From NCBI GenBank assembly GCA_964587655.1, contig CAZPMT010000056.1, forward strand, positions 1-32,468: DNA of 32,468 bases. Reading direction: 5' to 3'. Shown piece after piece: positions 15,271 to 22,133 of the stretch. How positions within the stretch are numbered: position 1 is the stretch's first letter; every line of letters begins with the position of its first letter. Under the pieces are notes generated by a model. The model worked only from the letters and a program-made list of their open reading frames with translations. It had not been told where the DNA came from and searched no databases. The DNA is from CAZPMT01 sp964587655 (GTDB lineage Bacteria; Hydrogenedentota; Hydrogenedentia; Hydrogenedentales; SLHB01). The position numbers were made by a program, and so were the translations under genes.

Positions 15271-16311
15271 TCAGCGTTTCTCGACTGCGGTTTCGCCGTA
15301 CTTTCGGATCACTTCACCGAGTTTGCGGAGGGTGGCCACGTCGATATCGCGCAAGCGGCCTTGGTAGTCGGGGCCTACGTCGATGGAGAAGATGTTGCCG
15401 TATTTGATCGCGCCGAGATAATCTTCGAACAATTGTTCAGCAGGCCGGCACAACTGGTCGTGTTTCGGCAACGAGTAGAACCAGTCTGCGCCGCCGGCGT
15501 GCGGCGGAAGAATGGGGTATGTGAATTCCGCGACGAGGTATCCCTTGTACGTGGATTCGGCTTTCTTGTTGTACTCGGAAGCGTTCGCGTCGCCGATGGG
15601 TCCGGGTTTGCCCATCTCGCGCAGGCAAAGGTCGCCCGCGGGTTCGCCGTGATTGAAGCCGACGAAACAGCCGGGTTGGAACCTGTGCACCCATTCGGCG
15701 GTGTCCTGGTGGCTGAGGCCGCCGTCGCCTTGCGCGTGATCCATCCAGAAGAACGCAATAGGCCCGTACTGCGTGAGCAGTTCTTGAAGCTGGGCCTTCT
15801 TCGCATCGGGATTCTTACTCGATGCCCAGATGGGGTTTCCCCAGTTGGGACTGTTTGGCAGCAGTCCGTCCTGCGGCAACGGCTCCTTTAGCCATGTCCA
15901 ATCGCCTTCGGAAAAGTAAAGGGCCAGTTTCAGCCCGAACTTGTCGCATGATTTGCGCAGGGCGGCAAGGACATCCGTATGGAGCGGGCTGTTGGTTGCC
16001 TTGAAACTCGTCGTCTTAGTGTCCCACAAGCAGAACCCGTCGTGGTGTTTGGTCAGGAAGAGGATGTATCCCATTCCCGCATCCTTGGCCGTTTGGCACC
16101 ATTGGTCCGTGTCGCACCCCGTGGCCTTGAAGAAGTCGGGGCTGCTGACGCCGCGTGTCCATTCATATCCGGAGAACGTGCTGAGGGACCAACACACAAA
16201 CATCCCGGAACGCAGGTTGGCGAGGTCCCGCGCGCGGGTTTCGTTGTCTTTGGAACTCTGCGGACTGGCCGCCATCACGGCGCTAATCAACATGCAAAGA
16301 ACGGCTTTCAT
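15271..16311 (-). CDS. GH29 alpha-L-fucosidase-like secreted protein, second copy
   Basis: The 346-residue protein has a signal peptide (MKAVLCMLISAVMAAS). GH29 motifs are KHHDGFCLWDT (His89/His90), LALYFSEGDW, and YGPIAFFWMDH with candidate nucleophile Asp191. The first family motif, normally GxFxHWG, reads GMFVCWSLSTFSGYEWTRG here: the fucose-contacting His is Cys. This FVCWS variant may define a separate subgroup with another specificity. It is on the strand opposite the lipoprotein GH29 and only distantly similar to it, so this is not a recent tandem duplication. GGAAAGG lies about 9-12 bases before the ATG. The longer frame upstream (to 16419) lacks a signal peptide at its start and was not chosen. 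Confidence 0.77.
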   Translation of the reverse strand: MKAVLCMLISAVMAASPQSSKDNETRARDLANLRSGMFVCWSLSTFSGYEWTRGVSSPDFFKATGCDTDQWCQTAKDAGMGYILFLTKHHDGFCLWDTKTTSFKATNSPLHTDVLAALRKSCDKFGLKLALYFSEGDWTWLKEPLPQDGLLPNSPNWGNPIWASSKNPDAKKAQLQELLTQYGPIAFFWMDHAQGDGGLSHQDTAEWVHRFQPGCFVGFNHGEPAGDLCLREMGKPGPIGDANASEYNKKAESTYKGYLVAEFTYPILPPHAGGADWFYSLPKHDQLCRPAEQLFEDYLGAIKYGNIFSIDVGPDYQGRLRDIDVATLRKLGEVIRKYGETAVEKR

Positions 16312-16437
16312 GGTCTCGGCCTTTCCATTTGTCTGCGGTGAGAACTCCCTCGTGACGAGTATATCATTATCCGCGGACGAAAGCTTATGGCACACCGCTC
16401 CTGAATCGGCCAAGATCAATGCGATTACTGACGGGTG

Positions 16438-17280
16438 TCAGTGAAGAATGCCTACGAACTCGTTGATGCGTTCGCCGCTCTCTTGCAAGTGTTGGGCCAC
16501 GCTGGTCCACCCTTGCTCGTCCAAGCGGAGCGCGGCGGTGTCGGGATACTGGGGATCTCGGCCGTTGCTGGGTTCGCCCAGACCTGCTTGGTATGTGACG
16601 TAGTCCGCGAGGGCGACGATGGTGGTGAGGGATGAATCGAGCTTGCCGAGTTCGGGTTCATGGTGGTAACGAACGGCCTCGACGACGGCGGGGGGGAGGT
16701 TCCATCTCTCGGCGAGAATGCCGCCCGCCTCGGCGTGGGTCAGTCCGAGCACCTCAAGTTCGGTCTCTCGGATGAAGCGGGCTTCGGCGCGGGCCTGGTG
16801 GGCCGCGTCGCGGAACAGACGTGGGTGGACGACGTCGAGGGCCACCTTTCCGATGTCGTGCAGCAGGCCGGAAACGAAGCAGCCTCCGGTGGGTGCGCTG
16901 ACCATTTTGGAGAGACTCTCGGCTGCCATTGCGGTGGCAAGGGAATGCCGCCACAGTTGGGACCGGTCGAAATCGGGGTGGCCTTGCGGAAAGGTGCGGA
17001 AGGCGGTTGCAGCGAGAGTGAGATTACGCACCTCGTGGAAACCGAGCATGACGATGGCGGTCGTAATGCTGTCGATCTGGCGATAGTGGCCATAGTATGC
17101 GGAGTTGACGAGCTTGAGCAGCGCGGCGGTAAGGCTCTGGTCGGAGGCGACGTGGCGGCTGAGGTCGAGCGCCGAAGCGTCGGGATCTGCGGTGGTGGCC
17201 ATGATGCGGGTCAAGACCGCAGGCAGGGTCGGCAGGGTCTTGATGTGTCCGATGGACTCCGCCATGTTCGGCCTGCTCAT
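16438..17280 (-). CDS. HDOD domain protein
   Basis: The 280-residue protein is almost entirely an HDOD domain, a relative of HD hydrolases found in signalling proteins of many environmental bacteria. The start region (IKTLPTLPAVLTRIMATTADPDASALDLSRHVASDQSLTAALLKLVNSAYYG) is typical. An HD pair is retained in SGLLHDIGKVAL (His141-Asp142), with HAEAGGILAERWNLPPAVVEAVRYHH afterwards, so some metal-ligand residues remain although most HDOD proteins lack proven enzymatic activity. AGAGGAG lies 8 bases before the chosen ATG. It follows the kinase/cyclase operon on the same strand after a 95-base gap containing a perfect hairpin, so it may be separately controlled. A role in c-di-GMP or stress signalling fits the neighbourhood but is inference. 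Confidence 0.85.
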   Translation of the reverse strand: MSRPNMAESIGHIKTLPTLPAVLTRIMATTADPDASALDLSRHVASDQSLTAALLKLVNSAYYGHYRQIDSITTAIVMLGFHEVRNLTLAATAFRTFPQGHPDFDRSQLWRHSLATAMAAESLSKMVSAPTGGCFVSGLLHDIGKVALDVVHPRLFRDAAHQARAEARFIRETELEVLGLTHAEAGGILAERWNLPPAVVEAVRYHHEPELGKLDSSLTTIVALADYVTYQAGLGEPSNGRDPQYPDTAALRLDEQGWTSVAQHLQESGERINEFVGILH

Positions 17281-17338
17281 TTGCGGACTCCTCTGTTGCG
17301 AGCCGTGAGCCGCGACGCGGTAAGAATCACCCGTTCCC

Positions 17339-17365
17339 ACAGTTTGTCAAACCCCGACAAACTGT
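17339..17365 (-). promoter_or_regulatory. Perfect 10-bp inverted repeat overlapping a -35 box upstream of HDOD gene
   Basis: ACAGTTTGTC and GACAAACTGT are exact reverse complements separated by 7 bases. On the minus strand TTGACA (17345-17350) falls inside it, so it could be a repressor operator on an HDOD promoter; the best -10 (GATTCT, 16 bases downstream) is weak. No T-run follows on the minus strand, which argues against a simple terminator. Confidence 0.45.
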
Positions 17366-17375
17366 TAGGCGCCGG

Positions 17376-17924
17376 CTACTTGACCTGAACGGCGCCGGAA
17401 GCGTCCTCGTATTTCTGACCCTTCGTCATGCATTGGACGCGGGCATCGTGGAAAACGGCTTGCATGGCCGAGAGGGAGCCTGGCTTCAGCTTGCTGGCGT
17501 CAACGATTCCTTCGTAAATGGCCCACCGGTTGCTGTTCTCGTCCATGACAAGCAGGGCATCGCGGTCGCGCTGTTTCGATGAGGCGCTTTTCTTGTAGTC
17601 CTTTGTGCGCAATATCGAGATCAGCCCGGTACTGCCCTCGCAAGCATGGCCGGAGTCCAGGAATTTGTTCAACAATTCGGATCGGGCCGCGCGGGACCGA
17701 ATGGCTTGCTTGATGGCGTCCGTGCTGAGGACGATGCCGCCACGGTCGGCAATGTTGGGCTCTTTTTCGCCTTTCTGGACGGCCTGCTCGATTTCGAGCG
17801 CGACCTCCTTCATCATGTCGGCCGGGAGTTTAGTGTAGTCCGGTTTTGCGTGAAAGAAGGGCCCGCCAATTGAGAAACATCCGGCGCACGTAATCACAAT
17901 GGATAGAAGCATGCAACGTTTCAA
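17376..17924 (-). CDS. Small lipoprotein of unknown function
   Basis: The 182-residue protein has a lipobox TCAGC with acylated Cys16 after a short hydrophobic signal. The mature part is helical at first (LPADMMKEVALEIEQAVQKGEKE), then ADRGGIVLSTDAIKQAIRSRAARSELLNKFLDSGHACEG, which recalls YdbL/DUF1318-like periplasmic proteins without matching confidently. The start is TTG at 17924, chosen because a strong AAGGAGA lies 8 bases upstream; the next ATG is four codons in and has no ribosome site. It begins 11 bases after the diguanylate cyclase stop and is the last gene of the kinase-transpeptidase-cyclase operon. It could act in the envelope together with the L,D-transpeptidase. Confidence 0.7.
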   Translation of the reverse strand: MKRCMLLSIVITCAGCFSIGGPFFHAKPDYTKLPADMMKEVALEIEQAVQKGEKEPNIADRGGIVLSTDAIKQAIRSRAARSELLNKFLDSGHACEGSTGLISILRTKDYKKSASSKQRDRDALLVMDENSNRWAIYEGIVDASKLKPGSLSAMQAVFHDARVQCMTKGQKYEDASGAVQVK

Positions 17925-17935
17925 GCGCGGTCTCC

Positions 17936-19570
17936 TTAAGTTGTGCCGACTATCATTCTGTCCTTGCCGGCGTTCTTCGCTGTATATAGGGCGCTGTCCG
18001 CGACACGGATCAGCGCCTCGCAGTCGAGCATGTTCGCGGGGTCGAACACGGCCACGCCGATGCTGACGGTGACCTCGGACTTATCGGGCATGCCATCATA
18101 GACGGTTTCGCGGATGTCGCGCATCATGCGATCCGCCTGTGCCTTGGCGCCTTCCAGGCCGGTCTGGGGCATTATAACAACGAATTCCTCGCCGCCGTAC
18201 CGCGCGACGATGTCGCTCTTTCGGACCGAGCCGAGTGTGGTTGCGGCGATCCCTCTCAAAATGGTGTCGCCTTGAAGATGTCCGTAGGTGTCGTTGACTC
18301 TCTTGAAGTTGTCGATGTCCAGGATCATGCAGGACAAGGGCAGGGAATAGCGGCGCGCGCGTTCGAACTCGCTATCGAGGCGCTGCCGGAAGTATCGGTG
18401 GTTGTAGAGGCCGGTGAGTCCGTCGGTGACGGCGAGGTGTTCGAGGCGCTCGTTTGCCTTCTGGATGCTTTCGAAGAGGTGTCCGCGTTCGAGGGCGTTC
18501 GCTGCGGCCTCGGCGACGATTTCGCAGAAGCTTATCTCGCGTAGTGAGAAGCCACCCTGGACGCGTGCGGCGCGTAGGAGGAGAGAGCCGATGTTCTGGT
18601 CGAAGAGTATGACGGGAATGACGACGAGTGAGGTAATGCCGGATGACGAGATATCGCTTATGAATGGGCGCATGAGCGGGTCGCGGCGGGTGTCGTTGAT
18701 CACGATCTTCATGCGGGACTCAATGGCGCGCCGTATCTCCGGGTACTTGTGGAGGTCGATGACGAGGTCGTTGATGGATTCGTCCTCGTGGGAAGCGACG
18801 ACGTGTCCGACGTGATCTCCGCCCCAAACGCGGACGACGGAGCAACGATCGACGCGAACGGCACGGGCGATCTGCTCGACGAACACGAAAAGGATGTCGT
18901 GTGCGCGGCGTTTGACCGAAACGGCCTTAAGGATGTTCAGGACGGATGAGAGGTCGTCTTTATCCATGGCGATGTCCCGTTGGCGGAGAACAAGCTGGCG
19001 GGACAGGAGCGACATGAGGCGCATTGCGCATGGTATCGTGCGGCCGTCGGTTTGGGCGGTCGCTGGAACCGAAATAGACGCTGCTGCGAGGTTTGCGGCG
19101 CTCGCCTCAAGAAGGATTCGGGCAAGGGCGGAAACGTGATCATGACGGGCGGTCCAGGCGCCGCGGAAGCCGTCTTGCGTTTGCTCACAGACGAGTGCGA
19201 GGCTCAAGCGCGTGGACAGGACCCCGATGAACAGGTCCTGTTCATTGACGGTCCCCGACAAGGCCGTGGTAACGAGATTGGCGGCGCCGACCCAGGACTC
19301 CGGTGGCTCGCCAAACAGAAACACGTTCTTCGCGGCCACGCGGGCGCCGCCGACGGTGTCGACTTGCATGGCTGTCTGCGCGTCAACGAAGAGGCAGAGA
19401 CCCTCTCCGCGTTCCTCGCCGGCCATACGCGCGATCTCGCTCGCCAGGAGATAGTAGATGGGGAATCCATCCACGGGAACCAGGGCTTCACCGGGTTGAG
19501 TGGGAGACTGCGCCAGGTCTTGAAGCCGTGCGAGGAGTCTCTCTGATTTTTCAGCCGATGCAATTTCCAT
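17936..19570 (-). CDS. Diguanylate cyclase with N-terminal sensory region, GAF and GGDEF domains
   Basis: A 544-residue soluble protein that makes cyclic di-GMP. Residues about 30-165 form a sensory region (FPIYYLLASEIARM...VFLFGEPPESW...FRGAWTARHD) that faintly resembles DICT domains seen in cyanobacterial and actinobacterial signalling proteins. A GAF domain covers about 205-365 (VEQIARAVRVDRCSVVRVWGGD...VVIPVILFDQNIGSLLL). The GGDEF domain (376-541) has the intact active site GGEEF (459-463), DIDNFKRVNDTYGH, and the inhibitory I-site RKSD (450-453), so product feedback inhibition is expected. No membrane segment is seen. It begins 6 bases after the L,D-transpeptidase stop and precedes the lipoprotein by 11, within one operon. 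Only a weak ribosome site precedes the ATG, consistent with translational coupling. Confidence 0.9.
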   Translation of the reverse strand: MEIASAEKSERLLARLQDLAQSPTQPGEALVPVDGFPIYYLLASEIARMAGEERGEGLCLFVDAQTAMQVDTVGGARVAAKNVFLFGEPPESWVGAANLVTTALSGTVNEQDLFIGVLSTRLSLALVCEQTQDGFRGAWTARHDHVSALARILLEASAANLAAASISVPATAQTDGRTIPCAMRLMSLLSRQLVLRQRDIAMDKDDLSSVLNILKAVSVKRRAHDILFVFVEQIARAVRVDRCSVVRVWGGDHVGHVVASHEDESINDLVIDLHKYPEIRRAIESRMKIVINDTRRDPLMRPFISDISSSGITSLVVIPVILFDQNIGSLLLRAARVQGGFSLREISFCEIVAEAAANALERGHLFESIQKANERLEHLAVTDGLTGLYNHRYFRQRLDSEFERARRYSLPLSCMILDIDNFKRVNDTYGHLQGDTILRGIAATTLGSVRKSDIVARYGGEEFVVIMPQTGLEGAKAQADRMMRDIRETVYDGMPDKSEVTVSIGVAVFDPANMLDCEALIRVADSALYTAKNAGKDRMIVGTT

Positions 19571-19576
19571 AGTGGG

Positions 19577-20821
19577 TTATGATTGTGTCCGCGTGGTCGT
19601 GTCGCTCGTTGGAGACTCTGCATTGCGTATCTTCTCAGGCGAGAAGGTGTCGACGATATCAACGGGCGTGGAACGGACCACCAAGTCGTAAAGCTCCTCG
19701 ACCTGTTCGGGGAGCAACCGCGTGCAACCGTTTGAACTGAACTTTCCGACCGTCTCGGGACTGATGGTTCCGTGGATGCCGAGATCCTTCGGCAAGCCTT
19801 CCTGATCGGGGACAAGCGGCATCCAGCGGGTACCCAACTGGTTATTTGGGTCGCCTGCGGGGATTGGTCCCGCGCCAGGCTTGTGCCAGATGGGGTTCTT
19901 TTCCTTGTTTCCGATCTTGTAGGAACCGAGTGTTGTTTCATGTCCGGGCATTCCCAAGCCTACTGCGTAGCACTTGAAGATCCCGTCCTTGTCCAATAGA
20001 AAGAGGCGGCACCGGGAACGTTCGATAACGATCCGGAAATCCTTTGGCGTGTATTTCAGGCGGCGGCCCATGCTCAAGACGGTATTCTCGTCGATGCCGT
20101 TTGCTCGCATGAGCAGGCCCTGTGTTGTGTTGAGGGCGTTGCCGATGCTCGTGATGCTGTCGCCTTTCCCGACGGTGTACGACTTGCTCTCGGGGGTTTC
20201 CTGCGGCGAGAAGAGGAGGGCCACGTTCACGCGTCCCAGAGCGTCGAGGGCTTCGTGCCAATCCGCACTGTCCCAGGGGGCGTCGTTGAATGCCTCGCGG
20301 TACAGATCGCGGGCCTTGAGCGAATCCTTGTTGCGCTCCGCCAAGCGTCCGAGTCCGGTCGTGGCGGGAGCGCGTATGTCGCGAGGGGCCTTGTCGTGCA
20401 CTTCCTGGTAGAGGCGGGCGGCGTCATCCGGGCTGCCCATATCCTCGATAAGGCGTGCGTGTGCGATTGCGAGCTTCGGATAATCGGGGCTGGATGCGAA
20501 ATCATTCGAGGCCCGCTCCAAGAGGCGCTTGGCCTCGTCCATATTTCCGGCCTGCTGTTCGGCTTGGGCCAGGAGAATGGCTGCCTCTGGCGTCGAGGCG
20601 GCCATGGGTTGAAGGGATCGCCGCGCCTCCGCGAGATTGCCTTGGGCCAGGAGGTCTCGGGCATCCTTGAGATCCTTCGCGGGAGAGGCGGAGGGCGTGG
20701 GGCTGAATTCGGTGGCGGCAAACCAGGTCCAGGCGCGAAACGCGCCGACCGCCGCGACGCCGATGACTATGAGGGCGACCAGGATCTTGGAGAGCGTTCT
20801 ATCTCTTCGCGGGGCAAACAT
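19577..20821 (-). CDS. Membrane-anchored TPR-LysM-L,D-transpeptidase (YkuD)
   Basis: A 414-residue envelope protein. One membrane helix (10-35) follows a basic start, so the rest is periplasmic. TPR-like helical repeats span about 47-200, a LysM peptidoglycan-binding domain about 214-258 (SYTVGKGDSITSIGNALN), and a YkuD domain about 262-392. The catalytic motif is complete: GIHGTISPETVGKFSSNGCTRL, with His350 and nucleophile Cys366. YkuD enzymes make 3-3 peptidoglycan crosslinks or attach proteins to the wall. The N-terminal TPR array in a transpeptidase is uncommon and could recruit partners. The start codon overlaps the kinase stop by one base (TGATG), so the two are translationally coupled; it is a plausible substrate or output of that kinase, which is inference. 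Confidence 0.88.
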   Translation of the reverse strand: MFAPRRDRTLSKILVALIVIGVAAVGAFRAWTWFAATEFSPTPSASPAKDLKDARDLLAQGNLAEARRSLQPMAASTPEAAILLAQAEQQAGNMDEAKRLLERASNDFASSPDYPKLAIAHARLIEDMGSPDDAARLYQEVHDKAPRDIRAPATTGLGRLAERNKDSLKARDLYREAFNDAPWDSADWHEALDALGRVNVALLFSPQETPESKSYTVGKGDSITSIGNALNTTQGLLMRANGIDENTVLSMGRRLKYTPKDFRIVIERSRCRLFLLDKDGIFKCYAVGLGMPGHETTLGSYKIGNKEKNPIWHKPGAGPIPAGDPNNQLGTRWMPLVPDQEGLPKDLGIHGTISPETVGKFSSNGCTRLLPEQVEELYDLVVRSTPVDIVDTFSPEKIRNAESPTSDTTTRTQS

Positions 20822-21753
20822 CAGATCCTGGATTCTCCCATGCGCGACAGGTCCAGCAGCAATTCGGTCATGGACTGGTAGCGGCTGTCAGGTTTGCGGC
20901 GCAACGCCTTGAGAATGATCCTGTCCAACTGTAGTGGCAGTTCCGGGTTGATCTTGGAGGGCGGTTCGAAGCGATACGAACTGCTGCGAAGTTGGCGGAG
21001 CCGCTCACGTCCTTCCGCAGTACAAGGATGCCGTCCGGCAAAGAGCTCGTACATCGTGATCCCGAAAGAGAAGATGTCGGATCGCGTATCGAGGTTGCGT
21101 TTCGACAGTTGTTCGGGAGACATGTAGCTCCTCGTGCCTCCATGTTCCTTGTCCCACATGGAGAACCATCCCGTGGCGATCTTTGACAGGCCGAAGTCCA
21201 CGATTTTGACTTGCTTCATGTCTCTCGTCAGCAGAAAGTTCTCGGGCTTTATGTCGCGATGGATAACTTTGTTTTGGTGGAGGAAATCGAGGCCCATGCA
21301 GAGCTTCTTGAACAATTCGAGCATCTGGCGTATTGACAAGTCGCGGTCCTTGATATGCTTTCGGAGATTAGGCCCGTCCACATATTCCATGAGAAGGCAT
21401 CGGCGCAGGTGTCCCTGGAGATCCTCTTGCACGATGATCTCTTTGTGCATGCGTACGATGGCCGGATGCTCCAGAGCAGCGGCGATCATCACCTCTCGTC
21501 CGAGATAGTCGCGTTTGCGGCGGCGTTTGTCAAGGTCAAAACGCCGTTCGAGGACTTTGATGGCTACGGTCTGGTCGCGTTCACGATCGATGGCCTTGTA
21601 CACGGTGCCCATGCCCCCTCGGCCGATCGGCGCGATGATCTCGTAGCGGTCTACATGTGTCAACTCAAGTTCCGGCTGGTCCTCTTCGCCAGGCTCATCT
21701 TCAAGAGCCACCGCCTGGGGAAGGTGCAGCCGTTTCTTCTTGAAGAAAAGCAT
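20821..21753 (-). CDS. Soluble Hanks-type Ser/Thr protein kinase
   Basis: The 310-residue protein is a single kinase domain after a 35-residue basic/acidic N-terminal segment. All key elements are present: glycine loop GRGGMG (44-49), Lys66 in VAIK, HRDIKPEN (catalytic Asp167), DFG (186-188), a GGTRSYMSPEQ activation-segment end with SPE for APE, and DIFSFGITMYEL. There is no transmembrane helix or extracellular PASTA/propeller sensor, so input must come from a partner. It is the promoter-proximal gene of an operon with the L,D-transpeptidase, the diguanylate cyclase and a lipoprotein. AGAAGGGA lies close before the ATG. The product should be active; targets are unknown. Confidence 0.92.
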   Translation of the reverse strand: MLFFKKKRLHLPQAVALEDEPGEEDQPELELTHVDRYEIIAPIGRGGMGTVYKAIDRERDQTVAIKVLERRFDLDKRRRKRDYLGREVMIAAALEHPAIVRMHKEIIVQEDLQGHLRRCLLMEYVDGPNLRKHIKDRDLSIRQMLELFKKLCMGLDFLHQNKVIHRDIKPENFLLTRDMKQVKIVDFGLSKIATGWFSMWDKEHGGTRSYMSPEQLSKRNLDTRSDIFSFGITMYELFAGRHPCTAEGRERLRQLRSSSYRFEPPSKINPELPLQLDRIILKALRRKPDSRYQSMTELLLDLSRMGESRI

Positions 21754-21776
21754 CCGGCATCCCTTCTTTGATAATC

Positions 21777-21805
21777 ATGATAGGAGAACCGGACCCAAGA
21801 ATCAA
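21777..21805 (-). promoter_or_regulatory. Promoter of the kinase-LDT-cyclase operon
   Basis: On the minus strand TTGATT (21800-21805) and TATCAT (21777-21782) are 17 bases apart, with a predicted start near 21770 and a 17-base leader that includes AAAGAAGGGA before the kinase ATG. Confidence 0.5.
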
Positions 21806-21871
21806 TCCCCCTCCCATGACGCCGTGTGATGCCCTCGTGCGCCGACGCGCCACTGTGGCCAAGTATTCAGT

Positions 21872-21901
21872 TTGACTTTCGCGTCGATTGCCTGATATCC
21901 T
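21872..21901 (+). promoter_or_regulatory. Promoter of tRNA-Pro
   Basis: TTGACT (21872-21877) and TATCCT (21896-21901) lie 18 bases apart, about 30 bases before the mature tRNA 5' end. Confidence 0.45.
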
Positions 21902-21932
21902 TGAGTTCCTCCAATAACGTCGTTCTCCACGT

Positions 21933-22010
<78 letters not shown>

Positions 22011-22133
22011 TTTCTTGAAATCACCCCTTTACCGAGTACGTCGAAGGGCCCTCTTGTTGTGAGGATAAGAGCGCGTGAACAATTGACCGGTCAGGCTATT
22101 CTTTCACCCATCAACCCGAATACCTGATCGGCC

